Shown one piece after another: positions 8,717 through 16,530 of a DNA stretch of 64,000 bases. The stretch spans positions 62,001-126,000 of the forward strand of contig NZ_BLJQ01000005.1 of NCBI RefSeq assembly GCF_014132155.1. Direction: 5' to 3'. Under the pieces are notes generated by a model. It was not told the DNA's origin. It did no database searches and saw nothing but the letters and a program-made list of their open reading frames with translations. Positions within the stretch are counted from its first letter, which is position 1; every line of letters begins with the position of its first letter. The position numbers and the translations under genes were made by a program. Source of the DNA: Gluconobacter sp. Gdi. Its GTDB lineage: Bacteria > Pseudomonadota > Alphaproteobacteria > Acetobacterales > Acetobacteraceae.

Positions 8717-9472
8717 ATGGATCAACCCTCGCCTGTGCCCGATACCGAGATTTCCCTGACATTTGTTAAGGGTCTTGAAGTTCTGCGAGCATTTGAAAAT
8801 GGTCAGACAGACATGACTGTTGCCGACATTGCTCGGTTGGTCGGTCATACACGGGCTGCCACGCGGCGACTTGTCAGAACGTTGGAATCCCTGGGATATG
8901 TCCGGAGCATTGATCAGCGATACAGACTCACAGCACGCGCCTTGAAACTGGGGCTTGGCTTTCTACAAAGTCCCTCCATCGGTCATCTTGTCGGGCCGGT
9001 TCTGCGAGCTGAATCCATTGTTATCGGAGAATCCATTTCTCTCGCTCTGCTGGACGCAGACGAGGCAATCTATGTCTTCCATAATCCCGCAGACAAATCT
9101 GCCGAAATGTCCGGGCATACTATCGGCAGCAGCATGTCTCTTGCCAGAACCGCAACTGGCCAAGCCATTTGCGCCTTTTTACCCGAGATCAGACAACAGA
9201 CCATACTGGCCACCTCAGGCCTTTCTGAAACAGAAGCGGCACGCGTGGCTAAGAGTCTTAAAGACGTTCACTCTCAGGGTTTCGCCTTGAGAGATGTGTC
9301 TCCGCAAAGCGATCTGCGTGCCCTTGGGGTGCCTGCCTTTAATGTAAATGGCCAAATTGCTGGTGCGCTCAGCATCGTCTTTCCAACCAGTCGATACTCC
9401 ATGACACAGATTCAGAAGGATCTGGTTCCCCACCTTCAGCGATGCGCGACCTATCTTGTCAGCGCCCTGTGA
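8717..9472 (+). CDS. IclR-family transcriptional regulator
   Basis: Repressor or activator of the IclR/PcaR type, 251 residues. An N-terminal winged helix-turn-helix (FVKGLEVLRAFENG, then TVADIARLVGHTRAATRRL and LGYV) is followed by the effector-binding IclR domain (SISLALLD, SMSLARTATGQAI, SPQSDLRALGVP). The ATG at 8717 was chosen over the TTG at 8711 because AACGGA lies seven bases upstream. Effectors of this family are mostly aromatic acids or small carboxylates. It lies 9 bases before the second folD and opposite the quinone reductase, so it probably controls the whole one-carbon block. Confidence 0.9.
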   Translation: MDQPSPVPDTEISLTFVKGLEVLRAFENGQTDMTVADIARLVGHTRAATRRLVRTLESLGYVRSIDQRYRLTARALKLGLGFLQSPSIGHLVGPVLRAESIVIGESISLALLDADEAIYVFHNPADKSAEMSGHTIGSSMSLARTATGQAICAFLPEIRQQTILATSGLSETEAARVAKSLKDVHSQGFALRDVSPQSDLRALGVPAFNVNGQIAGALSIVFPTSRYSMTQIQKDLVPHLQRCATYLVSAL

Positions 9473-9481
9473 GACCCACAA

Positions 9482-10366
9482 ATGACAATCATCTTGCATA
9501 CTTCTGAGCTTGCCCAAAACTATTTGGCCGGCCTCAAAGCACAGATCCGCTCACAGCAGAAAACTCTGGACCATACGCCCACTCTGACGGTCGTCATAGG
9601 CTCTTCTGACGCAGGCCCATCGGCCTATCTGCGCCGCATTGACTTACTGGCGGAACAAGCCGGCGTTAACCTACAAGTTGTTGACGTTGCGGGACAAAAC
9701 GAAAGCAATTTTTGCCAAACAGTCCGAGAGCTTGGCGCTAACAAGAAGATAGACGGAATTCTGATCCTTTTCCCACTCCCGGAAGAAATTTCCCGCCAAG
9801 CCATCATAGACGCTCTTCCCCCGGAGAAAGATGTGGACTGTCTCCATCCACTCAATCTTGGAAGCATCATGAATGGAACTCCATACTTCGAGCCCTGCAC
9901 GGCAACAGGCGCCTTAATGGCGGCAGAACATCTCGTTGGAGATCTGCGCGGAAAAGACTGTGTCATCATTGGCAGTTCGCCCGTTGTCGGGCGCCCTTTG
10001 AGCATGCTTCTTCTGGATCGCGGCGCGACGGTTTCTGTTGTTCACATCGATACTCAGGACATCAAGTCGCATTGCAGGAAAGCGGATGTTCTCTTTTCAG
10101 CGGTAGGAAAAGCCAGATTAGTCACTGCGGACTGGATCAAGCCAAAAAGTTGTCTCATCGACATCGGGATCAGCTATTGCCCGGATGAGGGGCGTGTTGT
10201 GGGAGATGTCGACCTCAAATCTGTCAAAGGTGTCGCGCATACGGTTACCGCAGTTCCGGATGGTGTTGGACCACTTACAACCTGCACCTTGTTGGCTAAT
10301 ACTGTGAAAAGCGCTTTCGATCGAATGGGAGTAAACTTTATATACCCCTCCCTTCCTAGCCAATAA
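9482..10366 (+). CDS. folD: FolD-like protein lacking cyclohydrolase residues, copy 2
   Basis: FolD family, 294 residues. Unlike copy 1 it keeps the C-terminal folate-closing motif (PDGVGPLTTCTLLANT) and the nucleotide motif GSSPVVGRP, plus Tyr49 and Asp119 (KDVDCLHP). However, the catalytic Lys is replaced by Ile53 (YLRRI) and the Gln of VQLPLP is missing (ILILFPLP). In E. coli FolD that Lys and Gln are required for methenyl-THF cyclohydrolase activity, so this copy probably retains at most the dehydrogenase function. It is co-directional with and 9 bases behind iclR. Whether it works as a partner of copy 1, for example as a heterodimer, cannot be seen in the sequence. Confidence 0.85.
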   Translation: MTIILHTSELAQNYLAGLKAQIRSQQKTLDHTPTLTVVIGSSDAGPSAYLRRIDLLAEQAGVNLQVVDVAGQNESNFCQTVRELGANKKIDGILILFPLPEEISRQAIIDALPPEKDVDCLHPLNLGSIMNGTPYFEPCTATGALMAAEHLVGDLRGKDCVIIGSSPVVGRPLSMLLLDRGATVSVVHIDTQDIKSHCRKADVLFSAVGKARLVTADWIKPKSCLIDIGISYCPDEGRVVGDVDLKSVKGVAHTVTAVPDGVGPLTTCTLLANTVKSAFDRMGVNFIYPSLPSQ

Positions 10367-10531
10367 TACGAAAATGTTCCCCGTTTAGCTCCCATGAAAA
10401 TTCTCATTCTAGAGAATTGTTCTAATGCACATTGAAATGGGCGACATGCTAGTGGCAAAAATACCGATAAAAAGCAACTGGGCCATCTAGAGGAACCGAG
10501 CAACTGCTGATTAACGGTTCTGGGTGATGGA

Positions 10532-10562
10532 CTTTCGCTCTGCGTTTTGGGCAGAGCGAAAG
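10532..10562. terminator. Perfect 12-bp hairpin downstream of folD copy 2
   Basis: CTTTCGCTCTGC (10532-10543) pairs perfectly with GCAGAGCGAAAG (10551-10562) around a 7-base loop. No U-run follows on either strand, so a plain intrinsic terminator is not certain. It lies 165 bases after folD copy 2 in otherwise gene-free sequence and may end that transcript or mark a remnant element. Confidence 0.5.
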
Positions 10563-10839
10563 GCATTGTGCTTTGGATCATTATACACTCACGTTGATCC
10601 CCTCGAGGAAGAGGCGGGCGATGTCGATTTGTCCGAATATAACGTGATTGCTGTTTGGCTGCCTCAAGTAGAAAGTCTGGAGTGATTTGTTCCATTCCAG
10701 AAAACCGTGGTTGACCTGGAAATGAGGGCCAATAATGAACTTTTCTGACCTGACATTTGATCATATTGGCATTCGCGTGACGTCTCTAAACGGTTCTATA
10801 CCAAACCTAGCCGGGAGCATTCTTATGAGTGTTCTTCTC

Positions 10840-10867
10840 AAACCCGCAGGCTATACGCTGCGGGTTT
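10840..10867. terminator. Perfect 10-bp hairpin with A and T flanks
   Basis: AAACCCGCAG (10840-10849) and CTGCGGGTTT (10858-10867) form a GC-rich stem ending in A and T tracts with an 8-base loop, which is the shape of a short bidirectional terminator. It interrupts a 90-codon open frame at 10735-11007, which argues against that frame being a gene. Confidence 0.55.
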
Positions 10868-11342
10868 CTGTGTTGAAGGCAAAGCAGAACTGCTGCGTTA
10901 TCTTGAATAGGAACAGATTATCATTACGGAAGACCGTTTCCGAACGAGATATGATAGGCATATCGCCCGGCCCATTCGCAAACCGGATAATAACGTCTTG
11001 TAGTTAAATGAAATTATCAAGTTATTTGATGCCATAATGGACGATGTAGTATACATATAACATTTAATATAAAAATATAATTATTTATAAATATTAATTT
11101 TATATATCGAACAGATTTCTATTAAATTTAAATATATTTATTAAATATTTATCACTTGGTACGAACGGACACACATTAACCACGATTTTATACCGTAAAA
11201 TTATCAACCAATTGCCGCGTAGCAACTTCATGAATCTGTGGGCAACTGGACCTACCAATGCGGTTTCAATACGCATATAAATATAGCATATTGCATAAAG
11301 TAAAGTGATTGCTTATTTCCTAGCGTTAGGTGGTGGAGCTCC
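10868..11342. other. Gene-free, strongly AT-rich spacer
   Basis: No convincing gene. Between about 11035 and 11160 the sequence is almost pure A+T (runs such as TTTATAAATATTAATTTTAT), far from the composition of the surrounding genes. The rest holds promoter-like A/T elements ahead of the TPR-like gene. Such islands are typical of horizontally acquired or silenced intergenic DNA; no attachment site or origin repeats were recognised. Confidence 0.6.
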
Positions 11343-11884
11343 ATGGAACGAAGTGTCGTAAAAATGTCGCAGTTCGATCAGTTATCAGAACCCAGTATCA
11401 GTTGGCAGGAGCTGACCCAGCAGGCAAATCAGGCTTACTACTTCACGATCATGAACAGGCACGGACTCTTTATGCGCACGCCATGACGAAAGCCTCCGAA
11501 CTTCTGGATCATTTTCAGGAAACAGGGCTGCATCTTTCGGCCCCCACTATTTTTGTCGTTTCCTGCCATAATTTATCCGATCTGTATGTCGTGGAGAAAA
11601 AGCCTGATCATGCAGTTCTCTTTCTGCGTCGCGCTTGTACAGAACTAATTCGCCTAGCCGAACTGCCTAGCCTGCCCATGCGGGCTCGATTGGTCTGCGT
11701 GGAGCAGCTGCGCCCCGCCGTTGTTGCACTGATGGGGTGTAAGGGCGGTGCGCTGTCCGAGCAGCAGGAAACCCAGATGCTGGTGCTTAATGCCCGAACT
11801 GTGGCGCTCGCCGTTTATCGGATTTCTGGCTACGCAGCACAAACCTCACTGGAAGACGTCCCACCCCAAGGAGACCCCTCATAG
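11343..11884 (+). pseudogene. TPR-like hypothetical protein, apparent frameshift near codon 31
   Basis: A protein of about 180 residues upstream of sodB. The ATG at 11343 has GGTGGAG five bases upstream and opens MERSVVKMSQFDQLSEP...ELTQQANQAYY, but that frame ends at 11485. The other frame continues the expected helix as HDHEQARTLYAHAM... up to 11884. Joining them near 11436-11444 gives a smooth TPR-like helical pair (ANQAYY then EQARTLYAHAMTKASELL). The alternative, a GTG start at 11330 reading straight through, has an unconvincing N-terminus. So a one-base deletion or an assembly error is likely. The C-terminal part is helical (LSDLYVVEKKPDHAVLFLRRA). I do not recognise a function. It lies 33 bases upstream of sodB and is probably co-transcribed with it. 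Confidence 0.65.
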
Positions 11885-11917
11885 ACGAGGGTCTAGTCAA
11901 ACAGAATTGGAGAGAAA

Positions 11918-12526
11918 ATGTTCAAACTTCCCGAGCTACCTTACGCTCTGGACGCGCTGGCGCCTTACATGTCAGCCGAGACACTTGAGTATCATCATGG
12001 CAAGCATCATAAGGCCTACGTCGACAAGCTGAACGAACTGACCGCCAGCGGTTCATATCAGGGACTTGATCTGGACCAGGTAATCCGAAAATCGGCTCAG
12101 GATGCCGCCCAGAAAGTATTATTCAATCAGGCAGGCCAGCACTGGAACCATTCCTTTTTCTGGCAGAGCATGAAAGCAAAAGGCGGTGGATCTATCCCCG
12201 GCGCCTTGGAAAAGCAGCTTATCGCGGATTTCGGTTCTCTGGATGCATTCACGGCCCAATTCAAAAATGCCTGCGTTTCTCAGTTCGGGAGCGGCTGGGG
12301 CTGGCTGGTGCACGACGGTGAAAAACTGGCTATTACAAAGACCGCCAATGCCGATACTCCACTGGTACATGGGCAAACAGCGCTGCTGACATGTGATGTA
12401 TGGGAACATGCCTATTACATCGATTATCGCAATATGCGCCCGAAATACGTGGAGGCTTTCCTTACGGACCTAGTGGATTGGGAGATGGTCGAACAGCGTT
12501 ATCAGGTCGCCCTCTCCGCACAATAA
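11918..12526 (+). CDS. sodB: Superoxide dismutase, Fe/Mn family
   Basis: Cytoplasmic superoxide dismutase, converting superoxide to oxygen and peroxide. 202 residues. Metal ligands are His26 in YHHGKHH, the His of WNHSFFW, and Asp and His in CDVWEHAYY; GSGWGWLV is the other family signature. The NQAGQHWNHSFFW block and length favour the iron type. A clear GGAGAGAAA ribosome-binding site precedes the ATG. It follows the frameshifted TPR-like gene closely and is followed by a perfect 12-bp inverted repeat at 12639-12679. High demand for superoxide removal fits a strictly aerobic oxidative bacterium. Confidence 0.96.
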   Translation: MFKLPELPYALDALAPYMSAETLEYHHGKHHKAYVDKLNELTASGSYQGLDLDQVIRKSAQDAAQKVLFNQAGQHWNHSFFWQSMKAKGGGSIPGALEKQLIADFGSLDAFTAQFKNACVSQFGSGWGWLVHDGEKLAITKTANADTPLVHGQTALLTCDVWEHAYYIDYRNMRPKYVEAFLTDLVDWEMVEQRYQVALSAQ

Positions 12527-12548
12527 GCCCTTCCAGAGAAGTCATGTC

Positions 12549-12692
12549 ATGAAGGATATTCTCGTATTTCTCCATTCGGGCCTGCATCACAGAGGCGCCG
12601 TGGTTGGACGTACGAACCAGAATGTCCTCATGGGATCGATCGGCAGATCACAGGAGAACATTTCTTATGATCTGCCGATGCTAAAGGAGTGA
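12549..12692 (+). pseudogene. 47-codon open frame, possible universal-stress-protein remnant
   Basis: ATG at 12549 opens MKDILVFLHSG, which resembles the first strand of UspA-type universal stress proteins, but the frame loses resemblance after about ten residues and stops at 12692. It lies 22 bases after sodB. It contains both arms of the inverted repeat 12639-12679. Probably a decayed fragment or chance frame; low confidence. Confidence 0.25.
12639..12679. repeat. 12-bp perfect inverted repeat after sodB
   Basis: ATCGGCAGATCA (12639-12650) and TGATCTGCCGAT (12668-12679) are exact reverse complements separated by 17 bases. No U-run follows. It could be a transcript-stabilising hairpin at the sodB 3' end or a protein-binding palindrome. 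The following 200 bases up to the tetR stop hold no gene I can support. Confidence 0.55.
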
Positions 12693-12876
12693 GAAAAGAC
12701 AGTCATAATTGTGCTTTAGCCCGGCTCAGACGAGGGGTTGGCGGTACAAGAGGCCGTTTTTCGATGTGATGATCACGAGCGGCAAAACGGTTAATATGCT
12801 CAAGAACTGATTGTCCCAACGGCTGCTGGACGTTTTAAAAGCGATGAAGGATTACGTATATCGTGCGATAGCTGAG

Positions 12877-13485
12877 TCAATTGCGGCAGCATATGCCGTC
12901 AAGCAGCACATCCAGTGCGGCGGGGACTGGCGCTGACCCGACCTTCTCTTCCAGTAGTTGGTTACTGATCGCCAACATGGCGAGACCATGCACCAGCCCC
13001 CAGCTTGCTGCTGCCTGCGCACTTATGGCGACTGTCCGGAAACTCCCGTCTCGCTGTCCGTTTTCCAGAAGTCTCAGAAGAATTCCAAATGTGCTCATGG
13101 CCGCGCCATGTAACTGCGGATCTATCGTTTTATCCGCATCAGAACTGAACATCAGACGATAAAGTCCGGGGTTTTGACAGGCGAACCCGATATAGGCCTG
13201 CGCTGCGGCCATGAATTGCGCGCGTGTGGAAGGAAGATCCGGGCGCATGGCCTCGGTCATAGTCTTTTCAAGCCTGACGAACCCAATTCGGGCTAGTTCC
13301 CGAAGCAGCGCTTCCCTGTCGCGGAAGTGCTTGTAAGGCGCTGCATGGCTGACTCCCGTGCGCCGAGCCACCTCCCGCAAGGTGAAGGTCCAGTTCTGAT
13401 CTGCTGCTAGCATGGCTAACGCCGTGTCGATCAGAGCGCGGCGTAAATCACCGTGATGATAGGGTTGGTCTTTGGTTTCACTCAT
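12877..13485 (-). CDS. TetR-family transcriptional regulator
   Basis: Repressor of 202 residues. The DNA-binding domain spans roughly residues 10-60 (HHGDLRRALIDTALAML, then FTLREVARRTGVSHAAPYKHF), and the C-terminal part has the WHG/TetR_C_13-like ligand domain (AFMAAAQAYIGFACQNPGLYRLMFS, WGLVHGLAML). It is divergent from the aldehyde dehydrogenase gene, with inverted half-sites flanking the shared intergenic region, so it most likely represses that gene and itself. The ligand is unknown; an aromatic aldehyde or solvent would fit the neighbour. Confidence 0.9.
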   Translation of the reverse strand: MSETKDQPYHHGDLRRALIDTALAMLAADQNWTFTLREVARRTGVSHAAPYKHFRDREALLRELARIGFVRLEKTMTEAMRPDLPSTRAQFMAAAQAYIGFACQNPGLYRLMFSSDADKTIDPQLHGAAMSTFGILLRLLENGQRDGSFRTVAISAQAAASWGLVHGLAMLAISNQLLEEKVGSAPVPAALDVLLDGICCRN

Positions 13486-13495
13486 TCGTGAGGCT

Positions 13496-13576
13496 CATGT
13501 TTACAGAAGAAACTTTTATTGACACTGGAACGTCATGCTCAATATCTTGCCTGCATAAGTTTCCCTTGTAAACATG
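13496..13576. promoter_or_regulatory. Inverted TGTTTACA/TGTAAACA sites and promoter between tetR and aldehyde dehydrogenase
   Basis: CATGTTTACA (13496-13505) and its exact reverse complement TGTAAACATG (13567-13576) flank the divergent region. Each core, TGTTTACA, is itself near-palindromic as TetR sites often are. Between them TTGACA (13519-13524) and ATATCT (13542-13547) with 17-bp spacing form a candidate promoter for the dehydrogenase. The right site overlaps its Shine-Dalgarno region, which would give tight repression. Confidence 0.55.
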
Positions 13577-13585
13577 GAGGACGCA

Positions 13586-14992
13586 ATGTCCGATGTTACG
13601 CCTGCCGAGCTGCGCCGCATTCTCGACCGCCAGCGTGCTGCGTTTCTGCATGCCGGACCACCTGACCTGAAACAGCGCCGGACCCATCTGCGTTGTCTGA
13701 AAGCCGAGATCCTGAAGCGGCGGACTGACATCGTGCGCGCCCTGAAAGCAGATTTCGGCCAGCGGTCCGAACGCGAGAGCGCCATTGTGGAACTGATCCC
13801 GCTAGTGCGGTCGATCAATTACATGATCGTGCATCTGGGGCATTGGATGAAGCCGGAACGCCGCCATATATCGGCCTATTTCCAGTGCGGTAGCGCTTGG
13901 ATAACCCGGCAACCGGTGGGCGTCGTAGGAATTATCGCCCCGTGGAATTATCCGGTTTCTCTGGCTCTCGTACCATTGGCAACGGCTATTGCCGCCGGCA
14001 ATCGCGCCATACTCAAACCGTCGGAGTTCACGCCCGCAACATCTGCGTTGATCAAAGAGATTGTTCGGGCTGTCTTTACACCCGAACAAGTTTCTGTCGT
14101 GACTGGCGGTAGCGAGGTGGGGGCTGCGTTTTCGGCTCTACCCTTCGATCATATCCTGTTTACTGGCAGTACAGCCGTCGGCAAGAAGGTCGCTGAGGCT
14201 GCGGCGCGCAATCTGACGCCCGTCACGCTCGAACTGGGCGGCAAATCTCCCGTAGTGATCGAGCCCGGTTTTTCCATGCAGCGGGTGGCAGACCGTGTGG
14301 CGTTCGGAAAGCTGACCAATGCGGGACAGACCTGTATCGCGCCGGATTACGTGCTGGTGCATGAAGGCGATAAGGACGCTTTTACTGCGGCCTATCAGGC
14401 CGCCGTGAAGAAGCTGCATCCGGGCGGTTATGTGGGCTCTCCCGATTATACTGCAATTCTCAACACGCATCATTACGAGCGATTGAGCGGTCTGATCCGT
14501 GATGCTGAGGAGCATGGCGCACAGGTCATCAGGATGGGTAGCGATTCAACCGCCAGTCATGTTCTGTCGCCCGTTCTCATACTAAATGCCCAGCCTGACA
14601 TAGCGGTGATGCAGGAGGAAATTTTCGGACCTCTCCTGCCTGTGCTGACCTACAGGACCTATGATGAAGCAATCGCCTTCATTAATGCTCGTCCCCGGCC
14701 CTTGGCCCTGTATTATTTTGGCAACAACCGCGCTGAACGCGACAGGCTTCTGAAACGCACCATTTCAGGCAACGTGACGATCAACGGCACATTGATGCAT
14801 TATGTGCAAGACGATCTGCCCTTTGGCGGCGTGGGAGACAGTGGCATCGGAGCATATCATGGAAAGGAAGGCTTCGTCGCGCTCACACATGCCCGTGGTG
14901 TGTACCGACAGGGCCGTTTCAATGCGGCGACACTGCTTCAGCCACCATTTGGCAAGCTCACGGACGTCCTTACAAATCTGATTTTGCGATGA
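13586..14992 (+). CDS. calB: Coniferyl-aldehyde-type aldehyde dehydrogenase
   Basis: NAD(P)-dependent aldehyde dehydrogenase, 468 residues, of the short CalB/coniferyl aldehyde subgroup that also includes class-3-like fatty aldehyde enzymes. Catalytic Cys250 lies in NAGQTCIAPDYV and Glu216 in TLELGGKSPVV; the cofactor loop is FTGSTAVGKKVAEAA. The start at 13586 is preferred over 13574 because GGAGG lies six bases upstream. It is divergent from tetR and probably repressed by it. It would oxidise aromatic or medium-chain aldehydes to acids, a detoxification role plausible for a plant-associated organism. A 46-codon frame overlaps its stop codon. Confidence 0.88.
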   Translation: MSDVTPAELRRILDRQRAAFLHAGPPDLKQRRTHLRCLKAEILKRRTDIVRALKADFGQRSERESAIVELIPLVRSINYMIVHLGHWMKPERRHISAYFQCGSAWITRQPVGVVGIIAPWNYPVSLALVPLATAIAAGNRAILKPSEFTPATSALIKEIVRAVFTPEQVSVVTGGSEVGAAFSALPFDHILFTGSTAVGKKVAEAAARNLTPVTLELGGKSPVVIEPGFSMQRVADRVAFGKLTNAGQTCIAPDYVLVHEGDKDAFTAAYQAAVKKLHPGGYVGSPDYTAILNTHHYERLSGLIRDAEEHGAQVIRMGSDSTASHVLSPVLILNAQPDIAVMQEEIFGPLLPVLTYRTYDEAIAFINARPRPLALYYFGNNRAERDRLLKRTISGNVTINGTLMHYVQDDLPFGGVGDSGIGAYHGKEGFVALTHARGVYRQGRFNAATLLQPPFGKLTDVLTNLILR

Positions 14993-15129
14993 TGACGCGT
15001 ATACCGCTTATCGGAAGGGCCAGTGTTATCGGACGTCTTGTTGATACGGGGCTTGCCAAGCGGCCGAAGACCTTAAGGGGACAGGCGGTAGAAACCTGTA
15101 TTTCGGCCATCTATGATGCGGTCCAATGA
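14989..15129 (+). CDS. Small ORF coupled to the aldehyde dehydrogenase stop
   Basis: ATGATG at 14989-14994 overlaps the dehydrogenase TGA (14990-14992) and opens a 46-residue basic frame (MMTRIPLIGRASVIGRLVDT...) ending at 15127-15129. I do not recognise it. The overlap suggests translational coupling and either a small partner or the decayed start of a downstream gene. The following 300 bases up to the next tetR hold no other supportable gene. Confidence 0.3.
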   Translation: MMTRIPLIGRASVIGRLVDTGLAKRPKTLRGQAVETCISAIYDAVQ

Positions 15130-15423
15130 CCCATGCCAATCAGTCGAGTTTCGGATGCTTTAATTGTCCATGCTGTTAAGGGTAAAACGACTGCCCCTGC
15201 GGAAAACCAAACATTTTACAACCGATCAGCACGTGTTCGTTAAGCATCTTTAATACCGTATGTTTCATATTTGATGTCGAGTTGATGCTGAACACGTTCC
15301 CAAAACTTCAGGGATCCATTCCTCCTATGGCATAACCTGACGGGTGAGCCCTGATACCTGGAAAACTCAGGTTCATAACCAGGATGGTGATGGCAAACCG
15401 TTCACGCACTAGCCTCTTGTAAT

Positions 15424-15447
15424 TATGGTACGGTATATTACCATACC
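15424..15447. promoter_or_regulatory. TATGGTA/TACCATA palindrome, candidate TetR operator
   Basis: TATGGTA (15424-15430) is matched by TACCATA (15439-15445), with a nested GGTA-TAT-TACC in the centre (15432-15442). It lies about 30 bases upstream of the second tetR gene, the usual place for an autoregulatory TetR site. Confidence 0.6.
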
Positions 15448-15476
15448 TTTCAAAAGCATGAAGGGCTTGTTTGAAT

Positions 15477-16136
15477 ATGGTGGCTAGTGATCTCCCCTTC
15501 CCTCTTGCGTCCGAAAAGGGATTGCACCCCAAGGGTGTCGAGCGCCTCAGAAGGCTTACGTACTCTGCCACCGAGCTTTTCCTTAAGCATGGTTATGAAG
15601 CCACTTCCATGGATATGCTCATCCAGAAGGTCGGCGGATCGCGACGCAATATCTATGAGCGCTTTGGGGGCAAGGAAGGGCTTTTTTCAGCCGTTATCGC
15701 GGAAGAGTGCGTGAAACTGGCTGCGCCGCTTGAAAGCCTCATATTGGAAGATCGCTGCGTCCGACAAACATTGGAAAAGTTCGGTGCAGAAATCCTGCAT
15801 ATCATCAAACAGCCCCGCGTACTTGAACTGCACCGCCTAATGATCGCGGAAGGAAAGCGGTTTCCCCAACTTTCGCAGACCATATGGTTCGCCGGTCATC
15901 ATAACGCAAAATCAGTCCTTGCCGCCTGGATCCGGAGGCAGCAGGAGCAGGGCAAACTTCGATCTGCATTAGATGCGTCAGGACTGGCTTACGCTTTCAT
16001 CCATATGGTCACCGGGGAGGCCCAGTTGCAGTTGCTGAGTGGTGGCCCTTGCACGACCGAAGAGCAGGACAGAAGCACGGTTTCTCTGGCCGTCTCGCTT
16101 TTTCTTTCCGCAGCTCAGGAGACAGATCATGCGTAA
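15477..16136 (+). CDS. TetR-family regulator (AefR-like C-terminal domain)
   Basis: 219 residues. The helix-turn-helix is AEL-type: YSATELFLKHGYEATSMDML, then GGSRRNIYERFGGKEGLF. The C-terminal part (RVLELHRLMIAEGKRFPQL, TIWFAGH) matches the AefR-like TetR_C_7 ligand domain. Start: TTG at 15471 or ATG at 15477; ATG preferred. The last 8 bases overlap the DoxX-like gene, so the regulator is translated together with the gene it probably controls. The palindrome at 15424 is its likely operator. Confidence 0.9.
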   Translation: MVASDLPFPLASEKGLHPKGVERLRRLTYSATELFLKHGYEATSMDMLIQKVGGSRRNIYERFGGKEGLFSAVIAEECVKLAAPLESLILEDRCVRQTLEKFGAEILHIIKQPRVLELHRLMIAEGKRFPQLSQTIWFAGHHNAKSVLAAWIRRQQEQGKLRSALDASGLAYAFIHMVTGEAQLQLLSGGPCTTEEQDRSTVSLAVSLFLSAAQETDHA

Positions 16137-16467
16137 TATTACAGCGAAACAGGTTCTAGCGTATGTTCTGGTGGGCTTCTTTCTTATAGGAGCTGCCGGG
16201 AATATTATGGCGCCAAAGACCATTGCAGAAGAGTACGCGCGATGGGGCTATCCGCACTGGTTCCATTTGGTAACCGGATGCCTTGAGTTAACCTCCGCCC
16301 TTTTGATGGCGCGATCGGCGAGCCGGATTGTTGGTAGCGTCCTTGGCGGTTGCATTATGGCTTCAGCGATCGCCACGGTGGTCTTCCATGGCGAATACTC
16401 TCACGCGATTGCCCCACTCGTCGTGCTCAGCCTCCTGATATTGTCTGTTTATCTGCACAAAAAATGA
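16129..16467 (+). CDS. DoxX-like small membrane protein
   Basis: 112 residues with four predicted membrane segments (VLAYVLVGFFLIGAAGNI; LVTGCLELTSALLMA; RIVGSVLGGCIMASAIATVV; APLVVLSLLILSVYL) and the YPHWFHLVTGCLE pattern of the DoxX_2/DoxX-like family. Function of the family is poorly defined; members often sit beside redox enzymes and TetR regulators, as here. The ATG overlaps the tetR end by 8 bases. The longer frame beginning at 16039 lies inside tetR and was rejected. Confidence 0.8.
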   Translation: MRNITAKQVLAYVLVGFFLIGAAGNIMAPKTIAEEYARWGYPHWFHLVTGCLELTSALLMARSASRIVGSVLGGCIMASAIATVVFHGEYSHAIAPLVVLSLLILSVYLHKK

Positions 16468-16530
16468 CGCGTTCAGGGCCATAGTCAACACCGAGTTTTC
16501 CTCCTCTCTCAAATCTTTGGAAAGTTTATC

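Noticed and set aside
10735-11007. 90-residue frame beginning FDHIGIRV, glyoxalase-like at the very start
   Set aside because: Resemblance lasts about eight residues, a perfect terminator-like hairpin lies inside the frame, and the remainder has no family pattern.
15308-15571. 87-residue minus-strand frame opposite tetR
   Set aside because: Mostly a shadow of the tetR start and the palindrome; no family resemblance.
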